Position numbers and translations under genes: made by a program. A model generated the notes under the pieces. The model was not told the origin of the DNA and searched no databases. It worked only from the letters and a program-made list of their open reading frames with translations. This document shows, one piece after another, positions 47,590-59,060 of a stretch of 64,000 bases of DNA. Source of the stretch: Brachionus plicatilis (lineage: Eukaryota; Rotifera; Eurotatoria; Ploima; Brachionidae). The first letter of the stretch is position 1; each line of letters begins with the position of its first letter. The stretch covers positions 668,591 through 732,590 of the forward strand of contig QEOQ01000451.1 of the NCBI GenBank assembly GCA_010279815.1, written 5' to 3'.

Positions 47590-48702
47590 ATGAAATTTCT
47601 TCTAAAAATATTTATTTTGTTGATCATTTTTTTTGCAGAAGGATTTTCCGACCAGACTACAAACGACAACAAAAAGTTTGAATTACAAGACAAAATTGTG
47701 AATCCCCATGACTTTGATTACATTTTGAACCCAGGACACAGTATATGCAAATCAACTGACCAAAGCTCAGAAATTTTCCTCTTGATCTATGTTCATACTT
47801 CACCAACCAATTTTAAACGAAGATTATCTCTGCGCGAAACATGGGCAAGACGAAGTATGTTCCGTGACATAAGAATTGTCTTTATGATGGGTGATGTAAA
47901 AGAAAAAAAAATAAAGAAATTGATCCAAATGGAAAGCAACATTTATGGTGATATTGTACAAGAAAATTTTGTTGATGCTTATAAGAATTTGACTTACAAA
48001 GGAATAATGGCAATGAAGTGGATTACTGAATTTTGTCCAAAAGCGAAATTTATTCTCAAAGTAGATGACGACATAATAGCAAACATCTTTATCTTGATGA
48101 GACATCTGCATTATTTAGACAAGTATAAAGTAGTAAAAAATAAAACAGTGATGTGTTTAGTATGGCTAGGCATGATCGTTATGAGAAATAAGAATTCAAA
48201 ATGGTATTTATCAAAAGATGAATTTAAAGATGACTACTTTGGAAAATATTGTTCAGGATCTGCGTATTTGTTCACAAATGATTTACCAAGAGAAATGTAT
48301 AATGCTTCAAAATATTTGAAATTTTTTTGGGTTGATGATTATTACATAACGGGAATGCTGGCTCGTGGTGTTAAAAGCAATTATAAGTTTTTTAATTCCC
48401 TTTATATAATCAGCTCAAACTTAATCGAAACTCGTTTTTTAAATAAAAAAACAAGTGAGCGGACTGTTTTTGGTCACTCTCCATACAATTTGAATAGAAT
48501 ATATAAGCTGTGGAGCTTTATTATGCTTAAATTTATGAATCAGAATCCAAGTTTTAAAAAGGGCCGAGTCGATTTTATCGGCCAAAAAGATTTCATATAT
48601 TTAAAAGATTTTTCACTGCCAGATAATTTTTGGATTGATTTTCTCATTCAACAATCTCAAAAGCTAATAGCAAAGGAAGAAATTGATTACGATAAATTTT
48701 AA
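47590..48702 (+). CDS. GT31 beta-1,3-galactosyltransferase-like protein, copy 3
   Basis: Intronless. From the first ATG (47590) it is 370 residues; the upstream TTG in frame is not a plausible start. The N-terminus MKFLLKIFILLIIFFAEGFS followed by DQTT resembles a cleavable signal peptide. GT31 motifs: LRETWARRSMFRDIRIVFMM, DxD near residues 159-161, GKYCSGSAYLFTNDLPREMY and FFWVDDYYITGML. Bases 47698-48123 show no difference from 35390-35815 in copy 2; the 5' stem and the 3' third diverge clearly. No other gene lies within 1.9 kb. Acceptor unknown. Confidence 0.86.
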   Translation: MKFLLKIFILLIIFFAEGFSDQTTNDNKKFELQDKIVNPHDFDYILNPGHSICKSTDQSSEIFLLIYVHTSPTNFKRRLSLRETWARRSMFRDIRIVFMMGDVKEKKIKKLIQMESNIYGDIVQENFVDAYKNLTYKGIMAMKWITEFCPKAKFILKVDDDIIANIFILMRHLHYLDKYKVVKNKTVMCLVWLGMIVMRNKNSKWYLSKDEFKDDYFGKYCSGSAYLFTNDLPREMYNASKYLKFFWVDDYYITGMLARGVKSNYKFFNSLYIISSNLIETRFLNKKTSERTVFGHSPYNLNRIYKLWSFIMLKFMNQNPSFKKGRVDFIGQKDFIYLKDFSLPDNFWIDFLIQQSQKLIAKEEIDYDKF

Positions 48703-50658
48703 ATCAAATATTTTGGAAATATCTTCTATTAATTTACGTAAATGAAGAAATTTTTCTAAAAATTTTTTGTAAACATTTAAAAAATTTTTTTTTCCTAACT
48801 TTGTAATTAAATAGTTTTTTTTTCTGTCAGAAGCTAATTAGAATTTTGAATTTTTAAGTTTTGTTCAAATCTGATAATTTTTATTTAAACTTTAATAAAA
48901 ACTGTTTTATTTGTTGTTGCTAATCAATTAATAAATATATTTAATTATTAGAAGAAAAATAAATTTAAAATTTAGAAATTTTATTCACAAATATAAAAAA
49001 AATAATGTTATGTTTAGTCTAAATAGCAATTTTTTTATTCATCGATTTTGATTTTACTTTAAGCAAACTTAATCTTTAAATTTTTTAAAATGGACAGCAT
49101 CATGTTGTAGGGTTTTTTGTCTAAAAATGTAAATACTAAAAAGATTTAATTAAAAAATTTCGAGCTGAGAAAATTACCGATGAATATTGAACTGCTTACC
49201 TCTTAGTAATTTTTGGCATTCTAACTTTACTCTCATAAATTTTAGCTCTCAATTATTTCCATTAACATCTTCGTTACATCTTTCTTATAGTACATTTTCT
49301 TGATTTTTAACTTTGGCACCATACCATATTCGCATAATGATATGATGCTAAGTCGGGCCAAAAAATATAATTTATATTCTCTAACTAAATTTAAAAAGAT
49401 AAGACAAAAATGGATATTTGAATATTTTCCAAATATTGAGACATTTATTTAATTTTTGATTATTTGTTTCTTTTAAACATTTAGATAACCCGATGGTTAA
49501 ATTCAGAGTTGTTTAAAAGTCCCAAAAAAAGTCTAAGTCATTAAAAAAAAAGTCCAAGTCTAGAATTTTGTTTTAAAATTTGCTAGATCAGGCTTCATAT
49601 CAAAAAAATAAAGTCTGGACTTGGACTTGACTTGATACTTGTGATTTTTAAACAACTCTGGTTAAATTTCATTCAAAGCCATTTTCGGTAGAGTTTTAAT
49701 CAAAATAATGTTTATTATAAGCAAAATATAAAATATTATTAACTTTAGTATATCTAGTAACATTTTATCTATTGATTCAACTAAAGATTTAGAAGCTTTT
49801 TAAAAATTATTACTGAATTTTTTATGTTTTAAAGCATTTATAAAAAATTTTTAAAAATATACAAACAGAAGATTGACTTTTATTGTCCTGTTTAATTTTT
49901 TTATATTTGGATAAAGTCTCGATTCTTCAATTTGTTTTTAGAATAGTTACAATTTTGAAACGATTTTCAGATTTTTAGAGGCTTAAAAATTAAAACAAAT
50001 TTCTGACTAATTTATTTGATATTTATATAGGAAAAAAATGTCAATTTTTACGAACTGGATTTTGTTTTATTAATGAAAAATAAATATAGTAATAACGTAA
50101 CAATCCGAATTTATTGACATATCTTTAGAATAGAGTATCCAATGTTTTGACATGTTTATCAATATTCAGTATTTTTTGTCATTAAAACCGGATGTATATT
50201 TTAACAAAAGCTAACTTATTCCTTTTTTAATTTTTTTAGTCATATAAATTGAACATTGCTCTTTTTAAAATCAGTGTTAATTTTTTACTGACATGTCACT
50301 AAATTAGGATAATTACGTTAATTCAATAAAGCATTTGATTTTAAATTTTTTTTTAAATTTTTGAGCCAAAAATGTATCTGAAAATGTCAGTTTTTGGTCT
50401 TTTCGTATTTTAAGATTTTTTGAAATATTGTTATTTTAATTATCGCCTTAATAACCCTGTAATATAATTCACTTTAAATTTATTCGATCGATCAGATTTT
50501 ATTCTCAAAAGGCAATTTTAAATTTTTTAAAAATCATATCAATTTAATTCCAGAAATTTTGGTGTTGAAAAAAAAATAGTTAAAGAAATTTTTTATTAAT
50601 TCTAAAATAAGTTTTTATACAAAGATACAATATAAAAATTAAATTTCAAAAAAATTCA
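48703..50658. other. Intergenic with one intact MITE
   Basis: About 2 kb, AT-rich. The only structure I can support is the MITE at 49504-49660. Confidence 0.5.
49504..49660 (+). mobile_element. hAT-like MITE, CAGAGTTG family, intact copy, 157 bp
   Basis: Termini CAGAGTTGTTTAAAA and TTTTTAAACAACTCTG are inverted repeats. GTTAAATT lies directly before (49496-49503) and after (49661-49668), a perfect 8-bp target duplication as made by hAT transposases. The interior is built of AAGTCCAAGTC and GACTTGGACTTGACTT words. Confidence 0.88.
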
Positions 50659-51893
50659 TTACCATTGTGGAGCAGAGTTCGCGAGTCTTCTTATTCTTCT
50701 AGTGTTTCTATCCTGGTCTCTGATTTTCTTTTCCATTTCAGCGTCAGTCAGAGTTTCCAAAAAGGGACACCACTGATCTGCTTCGCTAATCGGTCGAACA
50801 ATGCAGTCTACTGTAGGAAGAGGAGATTCAATAACTTGATATGTTTTTTGATGCCATGCTAGCTGCCCTCGTACACTATACGCTATGGCAGTCACAAATT
50901 CTCCGCCTAGGCCTAACTCTCCGGCCAATTTTTTTGCAAACTCTTCTGGACTATTATTTGGCTCGGACATATCCCACTCAAATTGGTCCACTAAAGAAAC
51001 ATTTCCTACATGAATATTCAGCTTAATTATTACTCTTTGGTCTGTGTTGTCCTCAATTATGTTGTCTGAAGGATGACTTTCTAGCTGTTGACGAATCGAC
51101 TGAGAAATAGCTGGAATAAAAGTCACCGGATTTAAATCTAAATCATCACATAACAACTCGGCAAATATCTCGGGGGTAATTAACTGTTCATTTTTGTTCC
51201 ATGTAAAAGTGTCTCTAAGCTTTTGTCCTTCTATCTCGAGGTCTACTCGAATGGGAACTAACACATCCGGTTGATTAGCGTTTTCATAAGCGCTTGTCGG
51301 ATCAATATCATCAAAACTAATTTTGGAAAATTTTAATTTTTTTTTAATTTTAATTAAAAAAAAAAATAACCATAATGGAAAAGTTCGTTTTTTGGGGTTT
51401 ATACGATTTCGATTTATTGGAGTTGGCGTTGGAACCGCATCTAAATGCTGCTCAGGCCTCAACGTTTGTGACCAGTTGGCACTTTTTTTATTCTTTTCCC
51501 TAAATTTAGATTTTTTTTTATGGCAAAAACTTTTAAATTAAAAGCAGCATACATCTTTGTAAAGTTGGGCTCATTTGCAACGACCACAGCTTTATACTTT
51601 TCATCATTACCAGCCAAAATTTCGTCAATTTCTGACGCCTTGACCAAAGTTAAATGACTAGCCAAATTTTGCTCGGAACAGCCCAATTGAACAAGTTTTC
51701 TTCGTTCTTCCTGAGTCAAATTTCGACGCCACAGAGAAGGGTATTTTTTGTATAAGAATCCGCGGAACAAGCGAAGATGACTACCGACTTCTGAGCCGAT
51801 GTAAAATCGACCGGTGATGCCATCATCAAATGAAAAATTAAACGATGATGGCTTATCTCCGATGGTTTTTGGAAGCTCTTTGTTTTCTTTCAT
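50659..51893 (-). CDS. SMARCB1: SWI/SNF core subunit SNF5/INI1, complete, 3 exons
   Basis: Exons 51553-51893, 51371-51499 and 50659-51316 join to 376 codons (375 residues; human 385). SMARCB1 is the SNF5 subunit of BAF/PBAF chromatin remodellers. The N-terminal winged-helix region is clear ([57 protein letters not shown]). Then come [15 protein letters not shown], repeat 1 ([38 protein letters not shown]), repeat 2 ([39 protein letters not shown]) and the C-terminal helix [20 protein letters not shown] that contacts the nucleosome acidic patch in orthologues. Both intron junctions restore conserved residues (KMEKNKK and FPLCFDDIDP). No missing motif. Confidence 0.95.
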
Positions 51894-54211
51894 TTTTTCT
51901 CAATAAATTATAATTATACGAAAACTTAAGATTTACTTTTTCAATAGATTAAATATTTTTAGTAAATTATTTTTATTTTAATATTATATATGTTTAAGAC
52001 AATTTTTTTGTCTGATTAAATTTTAATTTGAAATAAAAATTAAATTGATTATGAAAAACTTAAATTAATATAATAATAAATAGTCTATTGATTATTCATT
52101 TAAAAAAATCACTACAAGCGTGATTAAAAAATTGTCAAAATTGTAAGAAAAATTGTGAATTTAAAATAATTTTTTCAAAAATTACAAATTTTGACTATAT
52201 CTAATTAATTAATTGTTCATATTTAAACTTTTTAGAAATTTATTTTTCTAAATTGTGTCACACAACAAATAATTGCTAATCCACTTTTTTATTTTAGGCT
52301 TAAGGCAAACATTTTAAATTTAGTTCATAATTAACTAAAACAGAGTCTTAAAAACGATTTAGATTTTTTTTTGCTATTAGTAAATTAAATTTTCTACTAG
52401 ATTGACATTTTTCAATTGTTTTATAAAATAAGAAATAATAGCAATAAGGAAAAGTAATACTTTTTTGAAAAAGTAACTTTTTAATTTCTGCTTTTAAATC
52501 TTCTTAAGCGAAGCAATCTCTATTATTATTTTTATTATTTAATTATGACCCTAAGTTTTACGGGTTATTTATCAATTTTTATTAATAAATTCACAAAGAA
52601 AATATATTTAATTTTTTTGACTCACCCTTAGACTTTTATTACTCTTAATATCATTATTTCTTGATTTACTAAAAAAATCATTCCAGTTGTGAGGTTTAGT
52701 TAAGTGAAAAATGGACAGGGTTTCGGATTAATATTTTTTAAGGCCTTTTCTATTCGAAAATTTTTCTATCTATAAATTTCTATCTAAAAATAAATAAAAA
52801 ATAAAAATAGCGTATTTTTAAATTAAAAATTTAAATTATATGCATGTTAAAGTAAATCTACATTCCCAGTAAATGTGCATATTTACTGATCGATCAGTAT
52901 TAAAGTGAAATTAAAAAAAAATTAATTAGAGAATGCATGCTAACTAATAAGTTTACATAATCACGGTCTCTCAAGTTATTATATAAATTTGCTAATTTGT
53001 ATTTCAGTAAATTACTAAATAGATCTAGTAAATATGAAAACCAAAAAAATTATTAATTCTATTGAAATGTTAATTTACTGTTCAATTTTTTAATAAATTT
53101 TAAATTTAATAATAAGCTTTAATTTAAATTTTCTTAGAAACTGATAAATATGTCACAATCCGAAAATATAGAATCTGATTGAAAAAAAATTGAACAAACT
53201 CGAGTTTCAAGAGTAAAATTATTAATCTTAATTCTTAAAATTTAAATGATTAAATTTGTTTGAAAATAATAATTGGATTAGAAAAAAATAATTTTTTAGA
53301 TTTAAATTTAATTATTTTTATTATTCTACTGTATAACTTTCAAGATTTGTATCGTAGCTAAAGGTTCCATTTGAAGATTTTTGGTAAAAGGCTTAGCTTT
53401 CTATAATAACGTAAAAGAGAGAAAACAAAAGAAAATAGTCAACGAAGACTAGTATTTAAATATTATAAGATAATTTCTATTTAATTTTTTTTAACATACT
53501 AATTTTTAAGGTTTTAAAATAAATAAAAACTTATCACCTGAAATTAAGAAGCTTTTAATAAAAAATAATTTAATAAACTTTCATTTAACTGATCAAAATT
53601 ATTATAAAATTTAATCAAAAATTGTAAAAGAAAAAACGGTATTATAAAAAATAGAAAACAGCAATTTTATAATATTAATTAAAGCTGATGCACAGTTCAC
53701 ATTTGTATCAATTTTTATTTTCATTTTTTCATTTTTTTACAAAAATTAGCTTGAAAAATAAAGATTTTCATATTTTTATCTTTAAAGAAATCATTATTTT
53801 TCAATCGTAATTCCGGGTAGGCGTTATTGGCTATTCATTAAAATACAATAATACTATAACACATGGTTTTTACGCAATTTTACGTTATATACAGATTAAT
53901 CAAATATTAGAACTCTTAATTGAAAATTTAATTTAATTTTTTTAATTTAGAATATTTAATTGTTCTTTTAAAATTAGGACAAAATTTTTTTCATTTCTCA
54001 AAATATTTGATATAATTTTGAAGCTACTTCTATTAAATGCAACTGCAAGAAAAAGTAAAATTTCAAAATTGTTCTCAAATTTGTCGTATCATGTTTTTAC
54101 ATTGAATGCTATTTACTTCAGTTGTTAAAAGCCAACTATTAATACAAATAAAAGCACACTAAAAAATTATTTAATTGTTATCTTTTTCGAAAAAATTTTA
54201 ATTTTTGAAAA
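51894..54211. other. Divergent intergenic region between SMARCB1 and PSMC1
   Basis: About 2.3 kb of AT-rich DNA with no supported gene, repeat or RNA. Promoters of both genes must be within it. Confidence 0.5.
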
Positions 54212-55537
54212 ATGGGCAATCGTCAAGGTGGATTAGGCCGCGATTTAGGAGGCGACAAAAAAGATGATAAAGACAAGAAGAAAAAATACGAACCTCCAGT
54301 TCCAACACGTATTGGCAAAAAGAAAAAGCGCACCAAGGGACCAGATGCCGCAAACAAGCTTCCACAAGTATTACCGCATACTCGCTGTCGCTTAAAACAA
54401 CTGAGACAGGAAAGAATCAAAGATTACCTCCTAATGGAGGAAGAATACATCAGCAACCAGGAGCGATTGCGCCCGCAGGAGGAAAAGCAAGAAGAGGAAA
54501 GATCCAAGGTTGATGACCTCCGAGGTTCTCCTATGGCTGTTGGAACTTTAGAGGAAATAATCGACGACAACCATGCCATCGTTTCCACATCAGTGGGCTC
54601 TGAACATTATGTCAGCATCATGTCCTTTGTCGACAAAGACTTGCTTGAGCCTGGCTGCACTGTTTTGCTAAACCATAAAGTCCATGCTGTAATTGGCGTA
54701 CTGGGTGATGATACCGACCCCATGGTTACTGTAATGAAGCTCGAAAAAGCTCCACAAGAAACCTATGCAGACATTGGTGGACTGGACCAGCAGATTCAAG
54801 AAATAAAAGAATCTGTTGAATTGCCCTTAACACATCCGGAATATTATGAAGAAATGGGAATCAAACCACCCAAAGGAGTCATTCTGTACGGACCACCTGG
54901 TACCGGCAAAACTTTACTCGCAAAAGCTGTGGCTAACCAGACATCAGCTACATTTTTGCGTGTAGTCGGATCTGAGTTAATCCAAAAGTATCTTGGTGAT
55001 GGACCTAAGTTGGTTCGTGAACTTTTCCGAGTAGCTGAAGAACACGCGCCTTCTATAGTTTTTATTGATGAAATTGACGCTGTTGGCACCAAGAGATACG
55101 ATTCAAATTCTGGTGGTGAGCGAGAAATTCAAAGAACCATGTTGGAGTTGTTGAATCAACTCGATGGATTTGATTCAAGAGGTGATGTAAAAGTGATCAT
55201 GGCCACAAATCGTATTGACAGTTTAGATCCTGCTTTGATTAGACCAGGTCGTATAGATCGCAAAATAGAATTTCCTTTGCCAGATGAAAAAACGAAAAGA
55301 ATGATTTTTAAGATTCACACTAGTCGAATGACTTTGTCTGATGACGTCAAATTAGAGGAGTTAATTATGGCTAAAGATGACTTGTCTGGTGCTGATGTCA
55401 AAGCCATATGCACAGAGGCTGGTCTAATGGCGCTGAGAGAGCGACGTATGAAAGTTACCAACGAAGACTTCAAGAAATCAAAGGAAAACGTTTTGTACAG
55501 GAAGAATGAAGGCGTACCCGAAGGGTTGTATTTGTAA
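54212..55537 (+). CDS. PSMC1: 26S proteasome regulatory ATPase subunit 4 (Rpt2), intronless
   Basis: A single 441-residue frame, near-identical to animal PSMC1 (440 residues). Rpt2 is one of six AAA+ ATPases of the proteasome base that unfold substrates and open the 20S gate. Visible: MGNRQGG, an N-myristoylation-type start; a Lys-rich N-terminus; a helical segment; the OB-like region ([15 protein letters not shown]); Walker A GPPGTGKT (227-234); Walker [10 protein letters not shown]; the second region of homology with arginine fingers [14 protein letters not shown]; and the C-terminal LYL tail that docks in the alpha ring. Poly(A)-type AATAAA words occur about 55-70 bases after the stop. It is intronless although most neighbours are spliced. 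All catalytic residues are present. Confidence 0.97.
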   Translation: MGNRQGGLGRDLGGDKKDDKDKKKKYEPPVPTRIGKKKKRTKGPDAANKLPQVLPHTRCRLKQLRQERIKDYLLMEEEYISNQERLRPQEEKQEEERSKVDDLRGSPMAVGTLEEIIDDNHAIVSTSVGSEHYVSIMSFVDKDLLEPGCTVLLNHKVHAVIGVLGDDTDPMVTVMKLEKAPQETYADIGGLDQQIQEIKESVELPLTHPEYYEEMGIKPPKGVILYGPPGTGKTLLAKAVANQTSATFLRVVGSELIQKYLGDGPKLVRELFRVAEEHAPSIVFIDEIDAVGTKRYDSNSGGEREIQRTMLELLNQLDGFDSRGDVKVIMATNRIDSLDPALIRPGRIDRKIEFPLPDEKTKRMIFKIHTSRMTLSDDVKLEELIMAKDDLSGADVKAICTEAGLMALRERRMKVTNEDFKKSKENVLYRKNEGVPEGLYL

Positions 55538-57696
55538 AGTTATTGGGTTTTTTTATTTAACATCAAACGCTAATTATGTATTTAAATACAAATAAATTTA
55601 ATTAAATAAAAATTCCGTTTAGTATTTACGCTTCGATAAATAATAGCTCCCTAAATTAAAAAAAAGATTTAGAACTCAGTTATTTACTTTTAATTGTGTG
55701 ATTTAATTTTTTTTTCTTTCATAAATAAACAAAATTGCAAAATTTTTAATTTTTTTTTAATTCGATTTAGACTAATTTTTTTTTTTATAAACAAATTTTT
55801 TTTTATTGCTAAAATTTTAAAAATACCACTATTTTTTCTGTTTTCAAATAAAATCAAAAGTTATTAAATAATTGAATGAGAAACACTCTTTCATTTTTAA
55901 ACAAAAATTTTTTGCATGACCTATCTAAGAGTGTTTGAAAATAAAATCACTCATTTTGCTAATTAGAGTTTTAACAACTTCTTTTTGAGAGTTGTAGCTA
56001 TACTTATTTTTATGGTAGAATCTGATATTTTTTTAAACAAGCTTGTCTAAAAAAATTCATATTAATCATGACATTTTAGAATAACTCTAAAATTATACTT
56101 TCAAAGTTAAATCTTTTATAAATTTCGATATTGAAAATGAAGCTTGATAAATATTTGAGTGTAATGAATAATGAGTTTAGTATAGATTTGCTCATATCAC
56201 TATAAATGTTTGATAGCAAGTAAATGTAAGGAGTTTTGTAAAAAGCGTTCCTTAAAAGGGAAATGAAAAAAAAATATTAAATTTAAATTAATATTTAGAT
56301 TATTTAAAAAATTGATTTGATTTTTATTTTATAATTTTTCGTAATTTCTGCTAGATCGAAATTTTATAATTTCTTTTCATACATAATATTTCACTTCAAT
56401 TTTCCCATGTCAGGAAATTTTGAAGTGTTGAATGTTGAAAATAGATTTGAAGTTTTCTCAAAAACTTAGGAATTCCAAAACCCAGTTCATTTCAAAAGCG
56501 TTTATGATATTAAGCATTGTGAAGTTTCGTTCAAAAAGTTCAATTCAAAATCTTAAATTCGTATGTATTTTGAATGGAATGAAGTGATAAAATAAAAATT
56601 TAGCAAATGATGTATCAAAAAATGTTACAGGACTTTATAAAAAAAATTGATTTCTAAGTAAATTATATAAGTTGTTACAATGGAACTAAATCGGAGCTTT
56701 CAATCAATGGTCTCTATGAACAAAAAATACAAAAAAATCATAACAAAAGTAAAAGCTTCCAGATTTAAAAGTTTCACTTTATTTTGTGATATTTTACTTT
56801 ATTTTTTTATAAAACTGAAGGAACTTTTGTTCGTCACAGATAAACAAATAAATAATAATTGATTTAATTCTAAACTTTAATTAAGATATTCTAATTAGGA
56901 GTAATAAAAAGATTGAAGATTAAATTGGAAACTGGACCAAAAAAAGAGAATAATATCAAATTTTTAAATTGAACGTCAAAACTTTCATTGAATACCATGG
57001 CTTTATGCCATTCGAATTAACACGATTTTATTTCTATGGTGAAAACAGCGTTTTTGGTAATTTCATTTTTGTTAATTAAGTTAAAAATTAACAAGATGAA
57101 GTTTTTGAGAGGGATAAAACATGAGTTATTAATAAATATTGGCTTAAACTTTTATAGGTTGAAAAATTTATCTTTTTTAAGGAAACAAAAAAAAACTAAA
57201 TAACTGGCAATTTTAATTGTTGAACTGACAATTTAATAATTTCTGATCAAAAATGGAAATTAAAAAATACAAGGAGTTCATAAGAGAGCAACAGCGATGG
57301 TTTTTGAATTAAGAAGCATCAAATATGAAGATAGGCTGAAGTAGTTAGGATATACTCTCTTAGGTATAATGAGAAAGGGATAACCTCTATGATTTAAGTT
57401 TTTCGGCAATTGAACATTTTTAAGTCAGATGCCCTTTCTGCTGATACCTTTCACATGTAAATAAAGAAATACTTATTTTCTATATTTTTATATCTGTGAC
57501 GAGCAAGTGCTTCTTCAGATTAAAAGAAATATTAATATAAATAAAGTTAAAAATAATTACGAGTATAAAAAAATTTAAAAAAACTTAATTGTGAGTGTTC
57601 GTTTAAAAATAAGTAAAATATTCTCATGTGTCGTTTTTACTTATTTAAAAAATATTAAAATATTACAATAAAAATATTATTTAAAAACCAAAAAAA
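55538..57696. other. Intergenic with one RT relic
   Basis: About 2.1 kb. Apart from a short reverse-transcriptase relic at 57270-57430 I see only AT-rich sequence. Confidence 0.45.
57270..57430 (+). pseudogene. Non-LTR retrotransposon C-terminal relic
   Basis: Reads VHKRATAMVFELRSIKYEDR, then LK, a stop, LGYTLL, which resembles the conserved block after the RT domain of many LINE-type elements ('QRRATKMVPELRxLSYEERLKxLGLxTL'). Stops break the frame. Confidence 0.55.
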
Positions 57697-57937
57697 CTTA
57701 GCAAAGTAAAATTTTTGATCAAATTTTAAACGCTCAATCTTGCTCAAATATTTTTAGATGCACAATTAAATTTCATCGCAGATTTTTAATTTTTTTAATA
57801 TTTCAAAGCTTTATTATTAAAATTTTTGAAAAAGGATTGTAATTTCTAAAAATGCAATGAAATTTAATTGCGCATTTAAAAATGTTTGAGCAAGATTGAG
57901 CGCTTGAAATTTGATCAAAAATTTTACTTTACTAAAA
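57697..57937. repeat. Fold-back element with ~84-bp arms
   Basis: 57697-57780 and 57853-57937 are inverted copies; landmarks are AAAGTAAAATTTTTGATCAA, CGCTCAATCTTGCTCAAA and CAATTAAATTTCAT. The unpaired centre is about 70 bases. No frame inside. Confidence 0.7.
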
Positions 57938-57956
57938 ACTTTCGGAATTTGAATTA

Positions 57957-58217
57957 CAGTGGTTCAAATAAAATCGTTACACCAGCAGGACGGCCTGGCC
58001 ATTTTGTCAGCCCAGAGCAGCCGGCCATCGGCGCTGGTTCGACCTAATAAACCGTCTCGCCCGTTCGGCCTTGCCTTTCCGGACGTACAGCGAAGACACA
58101 AGGAAAAAAATCAAAAAAATAAGCTACAATTTTTTTTATTTATAAAAAAAAAACAATTTAACTTATAAAGGCTGGGCTCACCAGCCGGCTGGCGCTACAA
58201 TTTTATTAGAACTGCTG
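57957..58217. mobile_element. GC-rich hAT-like non-autonomous element, 261 bp
   Basis: Left end CAGTGGTTCAAATAAAAT and right end ATTTTATTAGAACTGCTG are imperfect inverted repeats of the hAT-like form CAGNNGTTC. The interior 57980-58095 is strikingly GC-rich against the surroundings and contains GGTTCGACC, similar to a Pol III B box. No clean 8-bp duplication. Confidence 0.45.
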
Positions 58218-59060
58218 TTTATTCAGATTTAATATTCTAATTTAACTTATCAATTAAAATATTTAATTTCTTATTTACATTAAATAAATTTGTCAACATG
58301 TTTTTGGTTTAATTTGTTGTTCCGAAAATAATTAATCTGTTAGTAAATTATTTTATTTTTCGACTACTGTAGTTTTAGTCAGTCTATTAAATGATACTTA
58401 TGTATTTCAAAAATTACGCCAGTTTCGGACTTTTTGAAATAAATTTATAATTCTTATGTAAGAATGTAGATATTTTAATTATCTACAAAACGGTACGCCA
58501 TAAGTATCAATTCTTTGAAATAGAAGAATTCTCCCAAAAAAAAATGTTTTTAGTTTTTCAGCTATGAACTTTTAAAGAAGAGCTAGCTGATTATTTATTT
58601 TTCTGCAATAATGCTTAGGCTATTCTCTTTCATATAATTAGTGGTCTTATCACTATCTTGAAAACATATCGTCTGTTAACAGCAACTCAGGATTTTACTA
58701 TTTTAAATCACGAATTCAAAAATTATATGCATAAAAAAAATTACATAATTTCTATTTATACAATTAAAAATAATTTTATTTTCAACTTATTGTGTTTAAA
58801 CTTTTTCCTTTTTTTTTGGACACTACGAAATACAGAGACAGGTGGCCTTTAAAGGAGAGAATTCCGCTGCACCCATTTATAGAACCGTTTGATGTCTTTA
58901 ATACTTCAGGGTGTTCTATCATTAAATGTGAACTTTAAAAAATAATTTTAATTCAGTGGTTCTTTTTTTCTAAAAAGAATTTAATCGATTCACTTATTCC
59001 ATTTTAACTGTTTTTCCTATCTTCAAGCTTGATTTCTCTAAGTTTCTCGTATATCTCTTC
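58218..59060. other. Intergenic, nothing recognised
   Basis: About 840 bases of AT-rich DNA between two mobile elements, with no supported feature. Confidence 0.4.

Noticed and set aside
54844..55092. Open frame antisense to PSMC1
   Set aside because: Shadow of the highly conserved sense ATPase domain.
56680..56862. 60-codon Lys/Phe-rich frame
   Set aside because: AT-driven codons, no homology, no regulatory context.
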